DNA of 64,000 bases from Lachnospiraceae bacterium (GTDB lineage Bacteria > Bacillota > Clostridia > Lachnospirales > Lachnospiraceae): assembly GCA_015056905.1 (NCBI GenBank), contig SVFI01000001.1, positions 62,001-126,000 of the forward strand, written 5' to 3'. The notes beneath the pieces are model-generated. The model ran no database searches, had not been told where the DNA came from, and was given only the letters and a program-made list of their open reading frames with translations. Position numbers and translations under genes: made by a program. Numbering within the stretch: position 1 is the first letter of the stretch; each line of letters opens with the position of its first letter. Of the stretch, positions 19,301-29,300 are shown one piece after another.

Positions 19301-19333
19301 CAATCCCCTACGGTATATCACCGTAGGGGATTG
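19301..19333. terminator. Bidirectional terminator between the activator gene and the signalling operon
   Basis: A perfect 14-bp stem (CAATCCCCTACGGT and its complement) with a 5-nt loop lies 6 nt after the plus-strand stop codon and 32 nt after the minus-strand stop codon at 19366. T-rich sequence lies on both sides. Confidence 0.9.
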
Positions 19334-19365
19334 TTGTATACACACTTAATACTTTTGACGACAAA

Positions 19366-19587
19366 TCAGAATCCGGTCATTCTCTCCGCAAAGGATATAT
19401 CTTTTTCCCACTCTTTCTTATTAGTCTTATAATCCCTTCTAACCGGTACATCCCATGATCCCTTAGAAAAATCACTTACAGTTCCCAAAATATCACCAAA
19501 ATTGTTGGATTTATCCTTCTTTGCCGACACAATGCCATATGCCAGGCTAAAGGACCCAATCAAACTTAAAACTATAGCCTTTATCAT
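19366..19587 (-). CDS. Small membrane-anchored protein, paralogue of the product of 24809-25051
   Basis: A 73-residue protein with one N-terminal hydrophobic helix (IVLSLIGSFSLAYGIVSA) followed by NNFGDILGTVSDFSKGSWDV and RRDYKTNKKEWEKD. The same order of elements is found in the 80-residue protein at 24809-25051 (NNYGDYVGGIGDFARGTWDI, RCDYKTKKRNW), so the two are paralogues from a duplication. An AGAGGG site precedes the ATG. It is the last gene of the signalling operon, just after a deleted zinc-ribbon copy. I do not know the function. Confidence 0.7.
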   Translation of the reverse strand: MIKAIVLSLIGSFSLAYGIVSAKKDKSNNFGDILGTVSDFSKGSWDVPVRRDYKTNKKEWEKDISFAERMTGF

Positions 19588-19591
19588 CCTT

Positions 19592-19952
19592 TTATCCCTC
19601 TTGTCTATCTTTCACAAACTCATTTATTGCCGAGTTTCCTGTGTACAGCTCTCTCTTTCGGAACGCTAAACGGGATTATATATTCCGGCCTCTTTGTCGC
19701 GGAAACTCTGTCGAAAACTACTGTCGGTTGACCACAGTATGCACAAAACGTAGAAGCCTCAACATCATTAACAGCAATCCGGGCTCCACATGCTGTACAG
19801 GAGTAGTACTCCATCTGTATCTCTTCTTTCTTCTCCGTTGTTTCCTCAAACTGCGATGCCCAAAAAGCAGATCCACATGCATCACACTCTAACATTCCGC
19901 TCCTCGGCCTAAACATAAGCGCTACAGAACAATTCTTACATTTGTAAATCAT
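19592..19952 (-). pseudogene. Internally deleted copy of the zinc-ribbon membrane protein at 25054-26196
   Basis: The first about 100 codons are homologous to the 380-residue protein at 25054-26196: both zinc-ribbon pairs are kept (CKNCS...CDACG and CTACG...CAYCG) and so is YIIPFSVPKERAV. After that the reading frame ends with HRKLGNK and a stop at 19620. In another frame the next bases encode FVKDRQEG then a stop, exactly the C-terminal residues of the full-length paralogue. So about 800 bp were deleted internally, joining codon ~102 to the extreme 3' end out of frame. The shortened 110-residue product could still be made and fold as a soluble double zinc ribbon. The start at 19952 matches the paralogue. 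Confidence 0.85.
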
Positions 19953-19993
19953 TTCTTCACCCTCCCAATAGCGCTCAAATGATATATAATTTT

Positions 19994-21871
19994 TTATATG
20001 CCATTCTGTTTTTTCAAAAATGCTATAAACTCATGAAGCGGCAAAGGCTTTGAATAATAATATCCTTGAATATAATCAATATTTTCATTGTACATGCCAT
20101 CAATTTCTTCCTTGGTTTCAATTCCTTCTGCCACGAGTTTTAAATTAATTCCATGCATCATGTTAACGACAGCCCGGACTACATGTTTTGCCTTCGGTGA
20201 TTCAAAAAAAGCTTTTGACATATCATAATCGAGCTTAATCAACTCTACCGGCATCTCTACCACATACATAAGATTAGACTCGCCTTTTCCGAAATCATCC
20301 AGGGAAAACGTAAATCCATATTCAACCAATCGGTTCATGTTGTTCAGCAGAACAGTTCTGGCCGTAACAGATGCTGTTTCAGTAATTTCAAGATTGATGT
20401 GTCGGGGCGACACTTCATATTTTTCAATCAAAGCAATCAGACGTTCTGCCAGATCCTCCATTTCACACTGTACAACCGAAAGATTAATCTCCACATATTC
20501 TATTCCGTGTGCGATTGCATCGGATGTCTTTAAGAATTGGCATACCTTTTCAAACACGCATTCTCCCAACTGCACAATCTGTCCACTTTTTTCTGCCACT
20601 GAAATAAATTTACCCGGAGACATAAGCTCTCCGTCTTCTTCACGAATACGCACCAAAGCTTCCGCTGATGTGAATCGTTTTTCATTGTTGGAATAAATCG
20701 GCTGTAAAAACACCTCCACACGTTCATCACGCAATGCTGCCTCAATTTTTTGTTCTATTACATTATGCTCTCTGTATTTAAGAACCACTTGTTCGTCAGC
20801 AACCAATAACCTTGCATCCCCGTCTTCCATGTAATTTTCTACCACAAAAGAAAGAAAATGCATCAATTCATTTAATCCCGAAAATCTGTCCGCGTTTTCC
20901 ACTACAATCATTCGAATATTGTTATAAAGATAGGTGCTGCGCGAAAAAATCTGTCGAACCTCATCTCCTATCTCTTCCAGTTTCTGCACATCGTTTCCCA
21001 AAATCAAAAATTCGGAATTTACATTTCGAAACACCTTTACATCCTTGTACTTGTCCGTCAAAAAAAGCATCTGCTCTATCAGCGTGTCATACTCTGCCAC
21101 ATACTTTTCAATTCCCTCAGGATCTTCAATTGTAATCTCCAAGAGCGAAAATCCCACTTTTCTTGCAAACAGCTGCTTGGTATATTCCGAGAGCGCATAC
21201 GCATTAAAGCAACCAAATTTGCGCTCAATGTTCGCCTGTGGATTTTCCACCACAACAAACAAAATCAACACTCCTACTACACTGGCAAACCCAACCACCA
21301 GAAGCTCGCTGTTAAAGTATTGAAGTAATGCGCCGGTCACCCAAATACACATCCAAATCGCTACCGCAAACTTTCTCTTTTTATTGAGACGTTTCCCGAA
21401 TATTCCGAGAAGAATAATCGTCGATAATATATAAATCAAAGCAAACATGTACACTGCCAGCGTCGATGGGCCGTAGGTATAGGTCGCTCCGTCTCCATGA
21501 TGAATATAGATTGGCAAAGCAGCAATGAACACAGTTTGTAAAAGCGTCAACCCTGCCAGACACATCTTCCATCTGCGATGCGTCTTCTCAGGCAACAAAT
21601 CAACCAATATATAATACAGAGCCAGCGCAGCCTCCCACACAAGTGATACAATATACATCTTGCAAACTCCAAGTACCATCATATCAGATAGCATCTTACG
21701 ATACTCAATAAAAAGAATCGAAAGAATATCCAATGACAAATTTATGATTGCAGCACAAAAAATCATATAAAACGCTTTTTCCGTATACAATTGTAAGGAT
21801 TTTTGGTTATTGTAAAAAGCAAACAAAAGAACCAAAACAATCATTCCACATACTTGAATCTGTATATTCAT
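19994..21871 (-). CDS. Membrane-bound c-di-GMP phosphodiesterase (degenerate GGDEF + EAL)
   Basis: A 625-residue protein. About seven or eight transmembrane helices occupy residues 5-210. A degenerate GGDEF domain follows (about 220-350), in which the signature position reads VNSEFLILG, so no cyclase activity is expected and a regulatory role is likely. The EAL domain (about 370-625) looks active: AEALVRI (E404), EINLSVVQ, ITETAS, LDDFGKG, LIKLDYD, AEGIET and QGYYYSKPLP are all present. The reaction is hydrolysis of c-di-GMP to pGpG at the inner membrane. It is 15 nt downstream of the hybrid kinase gene, so kinase output and c-di-GMP breakdown are probably linked. Confidence 0.93.
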   Translation of the reverse strand: MNIQIQVCGMIVLVLLFAFYNNQKSLQLYTEKAFYMIFCAAIINLSLDILSILFIEYRKMLSDMMVLGVCKMYIVSLVWEAALALYYILVDLLPEKTHRRWKMCLAGLTLLQTVFIAALPIYIHHGDGATYTYGPSTLAVYMFALIYILSTIILLGIFGKRLNKKRKFAVAIWMCIWVTGALLQYFNSELLVVGFASVVGVLILFVVVENPQANIERKFGCFNAYALSEYTKQLFARKVGFSLLEITIEDPEGIEKYVAEYDTLIEQMLFLTDKYKDVKVFRNVNSEFLILGNDVQKLEEIGDEVRQIFSRSTYLYNNIRMIVVENADRFSGLNELMHFLSFVVENYMEDGDARLLVADEQVVLKYREHNVIEQKIEAALRDERVEVFLQPIYSNNEKRFTSAEALVRIREEDGELMSPGKFISVAEKSGQIVQLGECVFEKVCQFLKTSDAIAHGIEYVEINLSVVQCEMEDLAERLIALIEKYEVSPRHINLEITETASVTARTVLLNNMNRLVEYGFTFSLDDFGKGESNLMYVVEMPVELIKLDYDMSKAFFESPKAKHVVRAVVNMMHGINLKLVAEGIETKEEIDGMYNENIDYIQGYYYSKPLPLHEFIAFLKKQNGI

Positions 21872-21886
21872 AATAGCACCTGCTCA

Positions 21887-24157
21887 TTATCCGTTCTTGC
21901 GGCAGACATCGTACACCTCTGTAAACTTCTGACATATCCTGCTATACTGTTCTTCCAAACGCGCCTGCATCTCATCAATTTCAGCAGGTATGGAAGTTAC
22001 CGTCTTTTTTTCTATCTCGTACGCAAGATCTCCGAGTCTTGTCGCACCGATCATATAAGCGCTCCCTTTAAATCCGTGGATTTTCACATGATAGCCCTTA
22101 TAATTGTTCTCAGCACGCAATTTTACGAGTTCTTCCATAATCGGAAGTTTCGTAAAATCATCAAGAAGCTCAATATAAAACTCCGATACACCGCCGCAAC
22201 AGGAAAGTGCTGTCTCTTGATTGATTTCCGGCAATTTTCCGGCGAGAATATTAAGTATCTCCTCCGGATTTTCCTGCACAGTTTCCTCATCAGAAAGCTG
22301 CGAAGCACCGGTAGCGATCATATCCTTCGGAAGGTGACGCAAAATAATGCGGTCAAGTTTCTCCGGCATAATCGGCTTTGTCAAAAAATCATCAAATCCC
22401 TCTGACAAATATCTCTCCCTATCACCGACAATCGCGTTAGCCGTCAGCATAATCACCGGAACACCATCACACATTTTTTCTTTTTTCATAATGTGAAACA
22501 CTTCAATTCCATCCATTTCAGGCATCATGTGGTCTAAGAAAATCAAATCAAACGATTGTTCCTTTAATACTTCCAGACACTCTTTACCGCTGAGGACTTC
22601 CGTAATTTTCATCTGTGTATCTTTCAAAAGCGCAGAAAATACTTTTAAATTGATCTTGTTGTCATCCACAACCAAAACCTTTGCCTCAGGAGCTGTAAAA
22701 TGGTTTCTTTCAGCCCCCTCACAATGTGCTTTTGCCAGTCTTCCCCTAAAATCACCGAGCGGTTCCTGATTCATGATTGTCTGAACAAGTTCAAAAGAAA
22801 ACACCGTTCCCTTTTCATATTCACTCTCAATCTGAAGTTCGCTTCCCATCAGCTTTAATAACTGTTGCGTAATGTTCATGCCGAGACCGCTGCCCTCTAC
22901 ATGCCGGTTGCGCGCCACATCGAAACGTTCGAAAGCATCATACAACTTACCGATATCTTCCTGCTTGATACCGATTCCAGTATCCTTTACAGAATAGCAA
23001 AGAATGGCCTCGTTTCCTTCCACGCGGCATCTGACTCCCAATGTCACCTTTCCCTTCTCTGTGTATTTCACAGCATTGGAAAGTAGATTTAAAAGAATTT
23101 GACGGATTCGCTTATCATCCCCGAGATATTCACTCGGTATCGAAGCATCTATATCAAACTCGAGCACAAGATCTTTTTCTTTTGCCTTGATGCTTGTCAT
23201 ATTATAAATATCATTCAAAAGACTTCCGATATCATATTTTCCGAGGACCAATTCCATCTTTCCCGATTCAATCTTGGACGAATCCAGAATTTCATTGATC
23301 AGATTTAAAAGTACTACCGAAGAATCTTTCACATCCATCGCATACTTGCGGATTTCCTCTTCACGGCTCTCCCTTAAAATCATCTCATTCATACCGATAA
23401 CCGCATTGATCGGCGTACGGATTTCATGCGACATTCTTGCCAGAAATTGCGACTTGGCACGATTGGCACTTTCTGCCTCGTTCTTTGCAAGCTCAAGTTC
23501 TTCCGTCAGCCTTGCACGTTCCAAGCTCCCGCTGACAATACGGAAAATACTGCTGCACACAGACATGAATGCTACGTAAGTCAAACAGCGTGGAAGCACA
23601 AAAAACAGGAACAGACTCGATACAGGATTTTGATTGACCTGCGTCAAAACAAACTGCCCCTGTTCCATGTAATTGCTTAAACTGCCCGTCGTTAAAAGTG
23701 CCATATTGGCATCGCATAAGCCATAATAGTAACCGCCGTAAACAACAACAAACGTGCTGACAACCGTCAATCCGTACACATATCTCATGACCCGCTTGGA
23801 GGAATAAAGCGTTGCATACAAAAACGGCAACAGTGATACAAGTACTACATGATATGTAATAAACACTCCCATAATGGTAAAGACAAGAATAATACCGAAT
23901 AAAATCAGATATTTCTTAAACCAATTCAGCGAGTGCATTTTTCTCTCAACGAGAAACACTATGAAAAATATGGCAACCGACGGAATATACGCGCCCATCA
24001 TTAAGCGTTGCTCAACAACAAAAATGCGCAGCAAATTCAGCACAAACGCAATCGTGAACACAATCATTGTCACTGAAAAGCATCGCATCACATAACTGTT
24101 TGCAATTTGTTCCCGGTCCTTAATATAGACCGCTATATCATCCGTTTTTTCTCTCAT
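21887..24157 (-). CDS. Hybrid sensor histidine kinase (membrane sensor, HisKA, HATPase, receiver, HPt)
   Basis: A 756-residue phosphorelay kinase. An N-terminal block of about six transmembrane helices (residues 25-210) is the sensor, with no large extracellular domain. A short coiled coil leads to HisKA, with SHEIRTP (His244) and the line INAVIGMNEMILRES. HATPase_c has the N box LLNLLSNAVKYTEKG and G boxes DTGIGI and GSGLGM. The receiver domain has VLVVDDN and phosphoacceptor Asp542 in FLDHMMPEMDG. The HPt domain has His694 in VKIHGFKGSA. The ATG at 24157 is preferred to the GTG 9 nt upstream. It overlaps the YczE-like gene by 20 nt. It is closely related in sequence to the two kinases at 32469-37716. 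Confidence 0.94.
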   Translation of the reverse strand: MREKTDDIAVYIKDREQIANSYVMRCFSVTMIVFTIAFVLNLLRIFVVEQRLMMGAYIPSVAIFFIVFLVERKMHSLNWFKKYLILFGIILVFTIMGVFITYHVVLVSLLPFLYATLYSSKRVMRYVYGLTVVSTFVVVYGGYYYGLCDANMALLTTGSLSNYMEQGQFVLTQVNQNPVSSLFLFFVLPRCLTYVAFMSVCSSIFRIVSGSLERARLTEELELAKNEAESANRAKSQFLARMSHEIRTPINAVIGMNEMILRESREEEIRKYAMDVKDSSVVLLNLINEILDSSKIESGKMELVLGKYDIGSLLNDIYNMTSIKAKEKDLVLEFDIDASIPSEYLGDDKRIRQILLNLLSNAVKYTEKGKVTLGVRCRVEGNEAILCYSVKDTGIGIKQEDIGKLYDAFERFDVARNRHVEGSGLGMNITQQLLKLMGSELQIESEYEKGTVFSFELVQTIMNQEPLGDFRGRLAKAHCEGAERNHFTAPEAKVLVVDDNKINLKVFSALLKDTQMKITEVLSGKECLEVLKEQSFDLIFLDHMMPEMDGIEVFHIMKKEKMCDGVPVIMLTANAIVGDRERYLSEGFDDFLTKPIMPEKLDRIILRHLPKDMIATGASQLSDEETVQENPEEILNILAGKLPEINQETALSCCGGVSEFYIELLDDFTKLPIMEELVKLRAENNYKGYHVKIHGFKGSAYMIGATRLGDLAYEIEKKTVTSIPAEIDEMQARLEEQYSRICQKFTEVYDVCRKNG

Positions 24158-24812
24158 AAATCCCACATACCTTTAAAAATTTGTTCACGAGTTTCTCACT
24201 ATGCGGCATAAACACCCCTGCCACAGGTCCCACAAGAAAGGCACAAATAATCGTTCCGATTCCGACTACGCCTCCCATAATGAACCCGGCAGCAACAAAG
24301 CTCACATCGACAATGATTCGAATAAGACCGAATTTTTTCTTTGATTTGTCACTGATAACAACCGCCACGAGATCATTCGGTCCCGTTCCCGCATCCGATT
24401 TAATCACAATTGTCATGCCGCAGGCTAAAATCACACATCCGAGCCCGAGCATAATCACTTTCAACACAAACGGCATCTGTTCAAACATGGGCGCTAAAAT
24501 CAAGCTGAAAAAATCAATGATCGGTCCACCGCAAACCATGCAGAGAATCGTTCCGATTTTGATATAATTCTTATCCACAACGAGAAGCACAAGAATAATC
24601 AAAAAACAGATGGCAATGTGCGTATACCCATGCGTCAAAAAGGACAACACAGACAACTTTGATACCGTACGGAAAATCCCCTGTACCAGTACATTGAACG
24701 GGTCAGCGCCGAGGTCTGCCAGCAGGAATAACGTCACACCGAGATGTGCGATTGCCAGTCCTATCAGCAGCAAAATTACCCGGACAGCCATTTCTTTCAG
24801 ATTACGTTTCAT
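24138..24812 (-). CDS. YczE/YitT-like integral membrane protein
   Basis: A 224-residue protein with about five transmembrane helices. The N-terminal LGVTLFLLADLGADPFNVLV and the repeat-like IVIKSDAGTGPNDLVAVVIS are the family's typical paired motifs (a Gly-x-x-Pro/Asp-x-x-Asn pattern), as in YczE-type proteins. The transported substrate or role is unknown in the family. It overlaps the upstream 80-residue gene by the ATGA type (4 nt) and the downstream kinase by 20 nt, so the three are translationally coupled. In this context it could be a membrane sensor component for the kinase, which is inference only. Confidence 0.85.
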   Translation of the reverse strand: MKRNLKEMAVRVILLLIGLAIAHLGVTLFLLADLGADPFNVLVQGIFRTVSKLSVLSFLTHGYTHIAICFLIILVLLVVDKNYIKIGTILCMVCGGPIIDFFSLILAPMFEQMPFVLKVIMLGLGCVILACGMTIVIKSDAGTGPNDLVAVVISDKSKKKFGLIRIIVDVSFVAAGFIMGGVVGIGTIICAFLVGPVAGVFMPHSEKLVNKFLKVCGIYERKNG

Positions 24813-25051
24813 TTATCTCCTCCCCGCAAAATTCTCATCTGATTATCCACTAATATTTTATCGTTTGTCCAATTTCTCTTCTTTGTCTTATAATCACATC
24901 TTTCCACAATATCCCAGGTTCCGCGCGCAAAATCACCGATTCCCCCCACATAATCACCATAATTATTTGAATTATAAACCTGCTTTGCTACTATGTAATA
25001 TGCGAAACCGATCCCGACAAGTACACTTAATATAACGGCTAAAACAAACAT
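24809..25051 (-). CDS. Small membrane-anchored protein, paralogue of 19366-19587
   Basis: An 80-residue protein with an N-terminal transmembrane helix (VLAVILSVLVGIGFAYYIVA) and a cytoplasmic or external tail NNYGDYVGGIGDFARGTWDI. It starts 2 nt after the stop codon of the zinc-ribbon gene and ends in an ATGA overlap with the YczE-like gene. The same adjacent pair (zinc-ribbon gene followed by this small gene) occurs again at 19366-19952. Conserved pairing suggests the two products act together. Function is unknown. Confidence 0.72.
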   Translation of the reverse strand: MFVLAVILSVLVGIGFAYYIVAKQVYNSNNYGDYVGGIGDFARGTWDIVERCDYKTKKRNWTNDKILVDNQMRILRGGDK

Positions 25052-25053
25052 TG

Positions 25054-26196
25054 TTATCCCTCCTGTCTGTCTTTTACGAATTTATGCATCGCAGACTCTT
25101 TCGTTCGTTCAATACTGTTCTTTAGATCCTTCATTTTTTTGACGCCGGTTCGCCAGCAAAGGAAAGCAGAACCCATAATGATAAATATAAGTTCCATAAC
25201 ATCCGAATCTTCCGACAACAACAATGCATACATGATAGGAAGACATACAAGTGCAATGAGCAATGCAATTACGATCATGCGCGTTTTTACCAGGTTTTTA
25301 TCATACGGTACCGCACCGACCACTTTGCTTGTCTGACCGTTTACCAAAATCGTATACGGCGTATCTTCATAACGGAATGTCATAAACCATGCAGGGAGCA
25401 TAGCATATTTTGAGTCTACCACATTGCTGTAAGGGTGACTTGACTGCAGCATAATCTTATCCGCACGAATTGTTTTACGGACTTCCGCGTCAAATAAAAT
25501 TTTGCACCGATACGTCGCATACCCCATCATATCCTCTGCCTTATAATCAAAACAATCCGCATAAAAACCTGACAAATACGCTGAATGAAAATCCACAAGA
25601 CCTCTCGTATCATATGGTTCCAAACGCTGCGAAACACCATCGTTAAGCTGTACGGAAGCATCTAATGTCATATCGTGAAACAACACTTTTGCCTTTCGCA
25701 TAAAATACTCTGTATGCGAATTTTTTCCGCTTCCGACTTCTCCGGAAAGGAACTGCGTATCTGCATATTCAACATTATAAAGCCAAAACGGTATGTAAAT
25801 TCCCCTGACGCGCTCCACCTCAAAGTTCTTAATTTCCTGCGGAACAAAATTGCCTTTTTCAATATGTGCACGAATCAGTGAAACCGCTTTTTCTTTTGAA
25901 ACACTGAACGGAATAATATAATCCGGTTTTTTTGCCGAGGAAACCCGGTCAAAAACAACGGTCGGCTGCCCGCAATAAGAACAGAACGTTGACGTTTCCA
26001 CTCCGTTTACCGCAAGTTGTGCGCCGCAAGCCGTGCAGGAATAATAATCCACCTGCATCTCATTCTCTACCGCATCCGGTTCTTCAAATTGTGACGGCCA
26101 AAACGCCGCGCCGCAGGCGTCACATTCCAGCATTCCGCTCGTCGGCTTGTAAAAAAGCGCCGCCGAACAGTTTTGGCATTTGCAAATCATTCGCAC
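25054..26196 (-). CDS. Double zinc-ribbon protein with C-terminal membrane helices
   Basis: A 380-residue protein, first gene of the operon. Two Cys4 zinc ribbons lie at residues about 5-30 (CKCQNCSAALFY...CDACGAAFW) and 50-75 (CTACGAQL...CSYCGQP), of the TFIIB/RPB-like type. A central beta-rich domain follows (IPFWLYNVEYADTQFLSGEV, TYRCKILFDAEVRKTIRADK, YPYSN-type linker then YAMLPAWFMTFRYEDTPYTI). Two hydrophobic helices lie near 308-355 (MIVIALLIALVCLPIMYALL) before a charged tail. The architecture matches zinc-ribbon membrane proteins common in Clostridia, of unknown function. A shortened duplicate is at 19592-19952. Confidence 0.82.
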   Translation of the reverse strand: MRMICKCQNCSAALFYKPTSGMLECDACGAAFWPSQFEEPDAVENEMQVDYYSCTACGAQLAVNGVETSTFCSYCGQPTVVFDRVSSAKKPDYIIPFSVSKEKAVSLIRAHIEKGNFVPQEIKNFEVERVRGIYIPFWLYNVEYADTQFLSGEVGSGKNSHTEYFMRKAKVLFHDMTLDASVQLNDGVSQRLEPYDTRGLVDFHSAYLSGFYADCFDYKAEDMMGYATYRCKILFDAEVRKTIRADKIMLQSSHPYSNVVDSKYAMLPAWFMTFRYEDTPYTILVNGQTSKVVGAVPYDKNLVKTRMIVIALLIALVCLPIMYALLLSEDSDVMELIFIIMGSAFLCWRTGVKKMKDLKNSIERTKESAMHKFVKDRQEG

Positions 26197-26227
26197 TTCC
26201 TCCTATGTGTTCATAAAAATCCATAAC

Positions 26228-26256
26228 TTAATATATTATATCAGATATTATGTCAA
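26228..26256 (-). promoter_or_regulatory. SigmaA-type promoter for the zinc-ribbon/kinase/EAL operon
   Basis: Minus strand TTGACA, 17 nt, TATTAA, about 30 nt before the ATG at 26196. A TATAAT at a shorter, unsuitable spacing overlaps it. This would drive the seven cistrons down to 19366. Confidence 0.7.
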
Positions 26257-26321
26257 AAAAAAATATAATAACCGAACTTTCCGTTTCTAACCATCCTGCG
26301 ACAAGATTTTTATCTTAAAAA

Positions 26322-26348
26322 GAGCAGCACAACCAGGTTGCACTGCTC
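26322..26348 (-). terminator. Terminator of the TetR/surface-protein unit
   Basis: The minus strand has GAGCAG...CTGCTC arms, with an inner GCAACC/GGTTG helix, followed by TTTTT. It lies 30 nt after the surface-protein stop codon. Confidence 0.85.
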
Positions 26349-26378
26349 CGTCATATTTCTACTGCACGACATACTTTT

Positions 26379-29300
26379 TTATTGTTTTAAATGTCCGTAC
26401 GCAGTTTCATCTTTGTCTGTTTTCCAATGATGTCGCTCTTTTATTCCTATCACGATCGTTGCTGTCAGAATGGCTGCAGAAAATACAAACAACAACATCC
26501 ATGCAAACGGATTGGCCTCATCCCCTGTCGCCGGAACTGTCACGGACGCTTTTGTCCCGGAAGCGGAATTGTTTTGCATTTCTCCATCCGGCTTCGGGTT
26601 TTCACTCGGCTTTTTACTCGGCTTTTCTTCCTTCACGCTGAAGTTACATTCTGCTGTATATTCTTCGCCCAGCACATCATAGACCACAGCCACTGTATGC
26701 TTACCGTTTTTCAGTGTTTTAAGGTACTCCGGTTTCAACACAACAATGGTACTTCCCTCTTTTGCCGTATAACTTTCTTTGTGAACTGTTTTTCCGTCCA
26801 CTCTTACTTCTTTAAAGAATTTAAAATCGCCGTCTGCAGTAAAGGTCAAGCCTTCTTTTGACCCCTTTACATAGATTCCGTTATGACCTTCTGTCACCTC
26901 AAAATCAACAGCCTCTTCGCATACGTCCAGCAATTTCTCGGTCATCTCTTCACCGATCAATGCTTTTGTATTCTCATCCAGACCTTCATATGCTTTTTTC
27001 GCAAGGATTGCTTTTTCTACCGCTTCTTTATCATTCGGATTTTCAGCGGCATTTTCCAGCGCGTCCTCTATCTTAGAAATTACATCTTCCGCGTTTTCAA
27101 TCATTTTAATAAGATTTTGCGCTTTTTCCAATTCACTTTTTGCATTTTCAATTTCCTGCTCCGAATATTCGCCGCTGTTATTTTGAATAATTTCCTCGAG
27201 ATTTTTTGCAATTTTTTTCAGCGCGTCTTTATCTTCCAAAGTAATATTTTCCGTGGTCACATCAGAAAGCTCATTCTGCAGCGTAGCCAGTGATTTCATC
27301 GTCACTGTCACCACAGTAGTATTTCCGGCTTCATCGCTTGCTTCCACAACATAAATCGCATCCGTTTTTCCTGCCAAAACATACTCTGTCACCGGTTCGC
27401 CATTGACGGTCACCTGTAAAAGATGTTCGTCTGCAACCGCAAATATCTGTGTCGTGCAGTAGCTTTCTTTGTCTTTAATTCCTTCTATCACAGGTGCTGT
27501 GATATCAAACACGGCACCATCGGAAGCAAACACCGTCACATTTCCGGCGTAATCCGTAACTTTGACATAAACTACAGATTTCTTCTTATCTACCGCCGGA
27601 ACTTCAAATGCCTCATACGGCGCCCAATTCTGAAGAGATACCACATCATTTTCTTCTAATGCGTAATCTGATATGTAGTATTCTGTCGTTTTCACACCGC
27701 TCGTTTGGTCCGATGTCTGAATATTGACATCAAATGTCCTGTTAAAGAGGAGTTCAAATGTAATCTCATTCAATGCTTTTTTTACCGGATTTTCTTCAAA
27801 ATACACAAGTCCGTCCGGTGCAACTACATCGCGCTTCACCGTGATTGTTTTTTCTTCGGAAATATAACCGTTTTCTGTATTTTTCAAATAATATCCGAGT
27901 TCTGTTTCACCGTCCTGTGTCACAGGAATCGCATTAAGCCACTCCTGTTTATCTGTAGATATCACATGTACGTCCGGCGCTCCGACCAAAACTTCGCTCG
28001 TATACCATCCGTCTCCTCCCAAGACCCCCATAAGCGTTGCATCCGGACAACTGTACTCAGAAATCGTCACCGGGAGATCCAGAGCAGCCGGTCCGTAATT
28101 TGCCGTCTCCGCCACCGTAACTTTCAAGGTATAACTTCCGACTTCTGTCGGTGCCCCATTAAGCTTCGTCTCCCCCTGATACCATTCAAAGACCGGGGGG
28201 CTCTGGCTTGCTATCGTAAAATTGTCTTTTACCGGTTCCGGAACCGGATTTGCATTGTAGGTATAAGTTGTTTGGTAAGATGCATTCGTCACATGATTCA
28301 CATTAGAAACTTTGACATTCACAGACGTCTCATAGATTTTTCCGTCCAGCGTAAGTGTAACATATATCTTTTCTTCTGATTCTCCACCGAATACATGTCC
28401 GCCATTTACATTAGAACCCTGCGGCGCAACGGCGTTAAGATTTTCGATATAATCAAACTCTGTGATTCCTCTTTCAATAGAAAAACTAAAATATTTCCCT
28501 GCCATGTACTTAACTTGCATCTGCATATTTTCCGCATCCGGTAAAATACTGTTTTGTCCGTCGTATAGCAGTTCAAACAATTCCTGTTCCACCGCACTTA
28601 AGTTTTCAGCTGTAATATCCCCATCCTTGTAAAACGTTTGTCCGGACTTTAAAACAAGTGTTGTCATATCATACGTTGCCGATACTTCATAGACTTTTTT
28701 ATATTCCTGCGCTGTAAACTGCGCTGTCGCCGAGCCGTCTTCGTTAAAAGTGACATTTTCCATCGGCTGCCCATCCAGCAAAATCGATGTGACAGCAGAA
28801 TATATATGTCCGCCCGTCTCCGGAGTTGCCGTAATTGTCATCACCGTACCTTTATTCACAAAGAAAGAGGCATCCTCTTTGTCATTTACTTTCACGGTTC
28901 CGCCCTGTACCTGCACAATGGATATTCCGCATTTTTCTACAATCGCATAATCAATACTTCCGCTCTTTGCATTATATTCCGCACTATATTCCGCTGCCGG
29001 AGTAAACTCATACTGTAACTTATACGCTCCGGCCAAAGGGGTATCCCCTGCCAAATCTTTTACTGCCACCGAAATCTCAGTATCCGTGTAAGAATATGTT
29101 TTTTCCTCAAATACTGTGGTTGTTCCTTCTGCATTCGTCGAAGAAATCCTGAATGTACCCGGAATATCCGCTTTCATCTGAATCTGTTCTTCCAAGTCAG
29201 ATCGCGAAACCTCCGACGGAATTGTTACCACCGGTGACGAATCAATCGGTGTAACCTCCGCCAGATTTTTCGTTCCGCTTTTTATGCGATATAACTGATT

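Noticed and set aside
27705-28379. Plus-strand frame of 224 codons opposite the large surface-protein gene
   Set aside because: Antisense shadow; the opposite strand has a continuous signal-peptide-to-sortase-motif protein.
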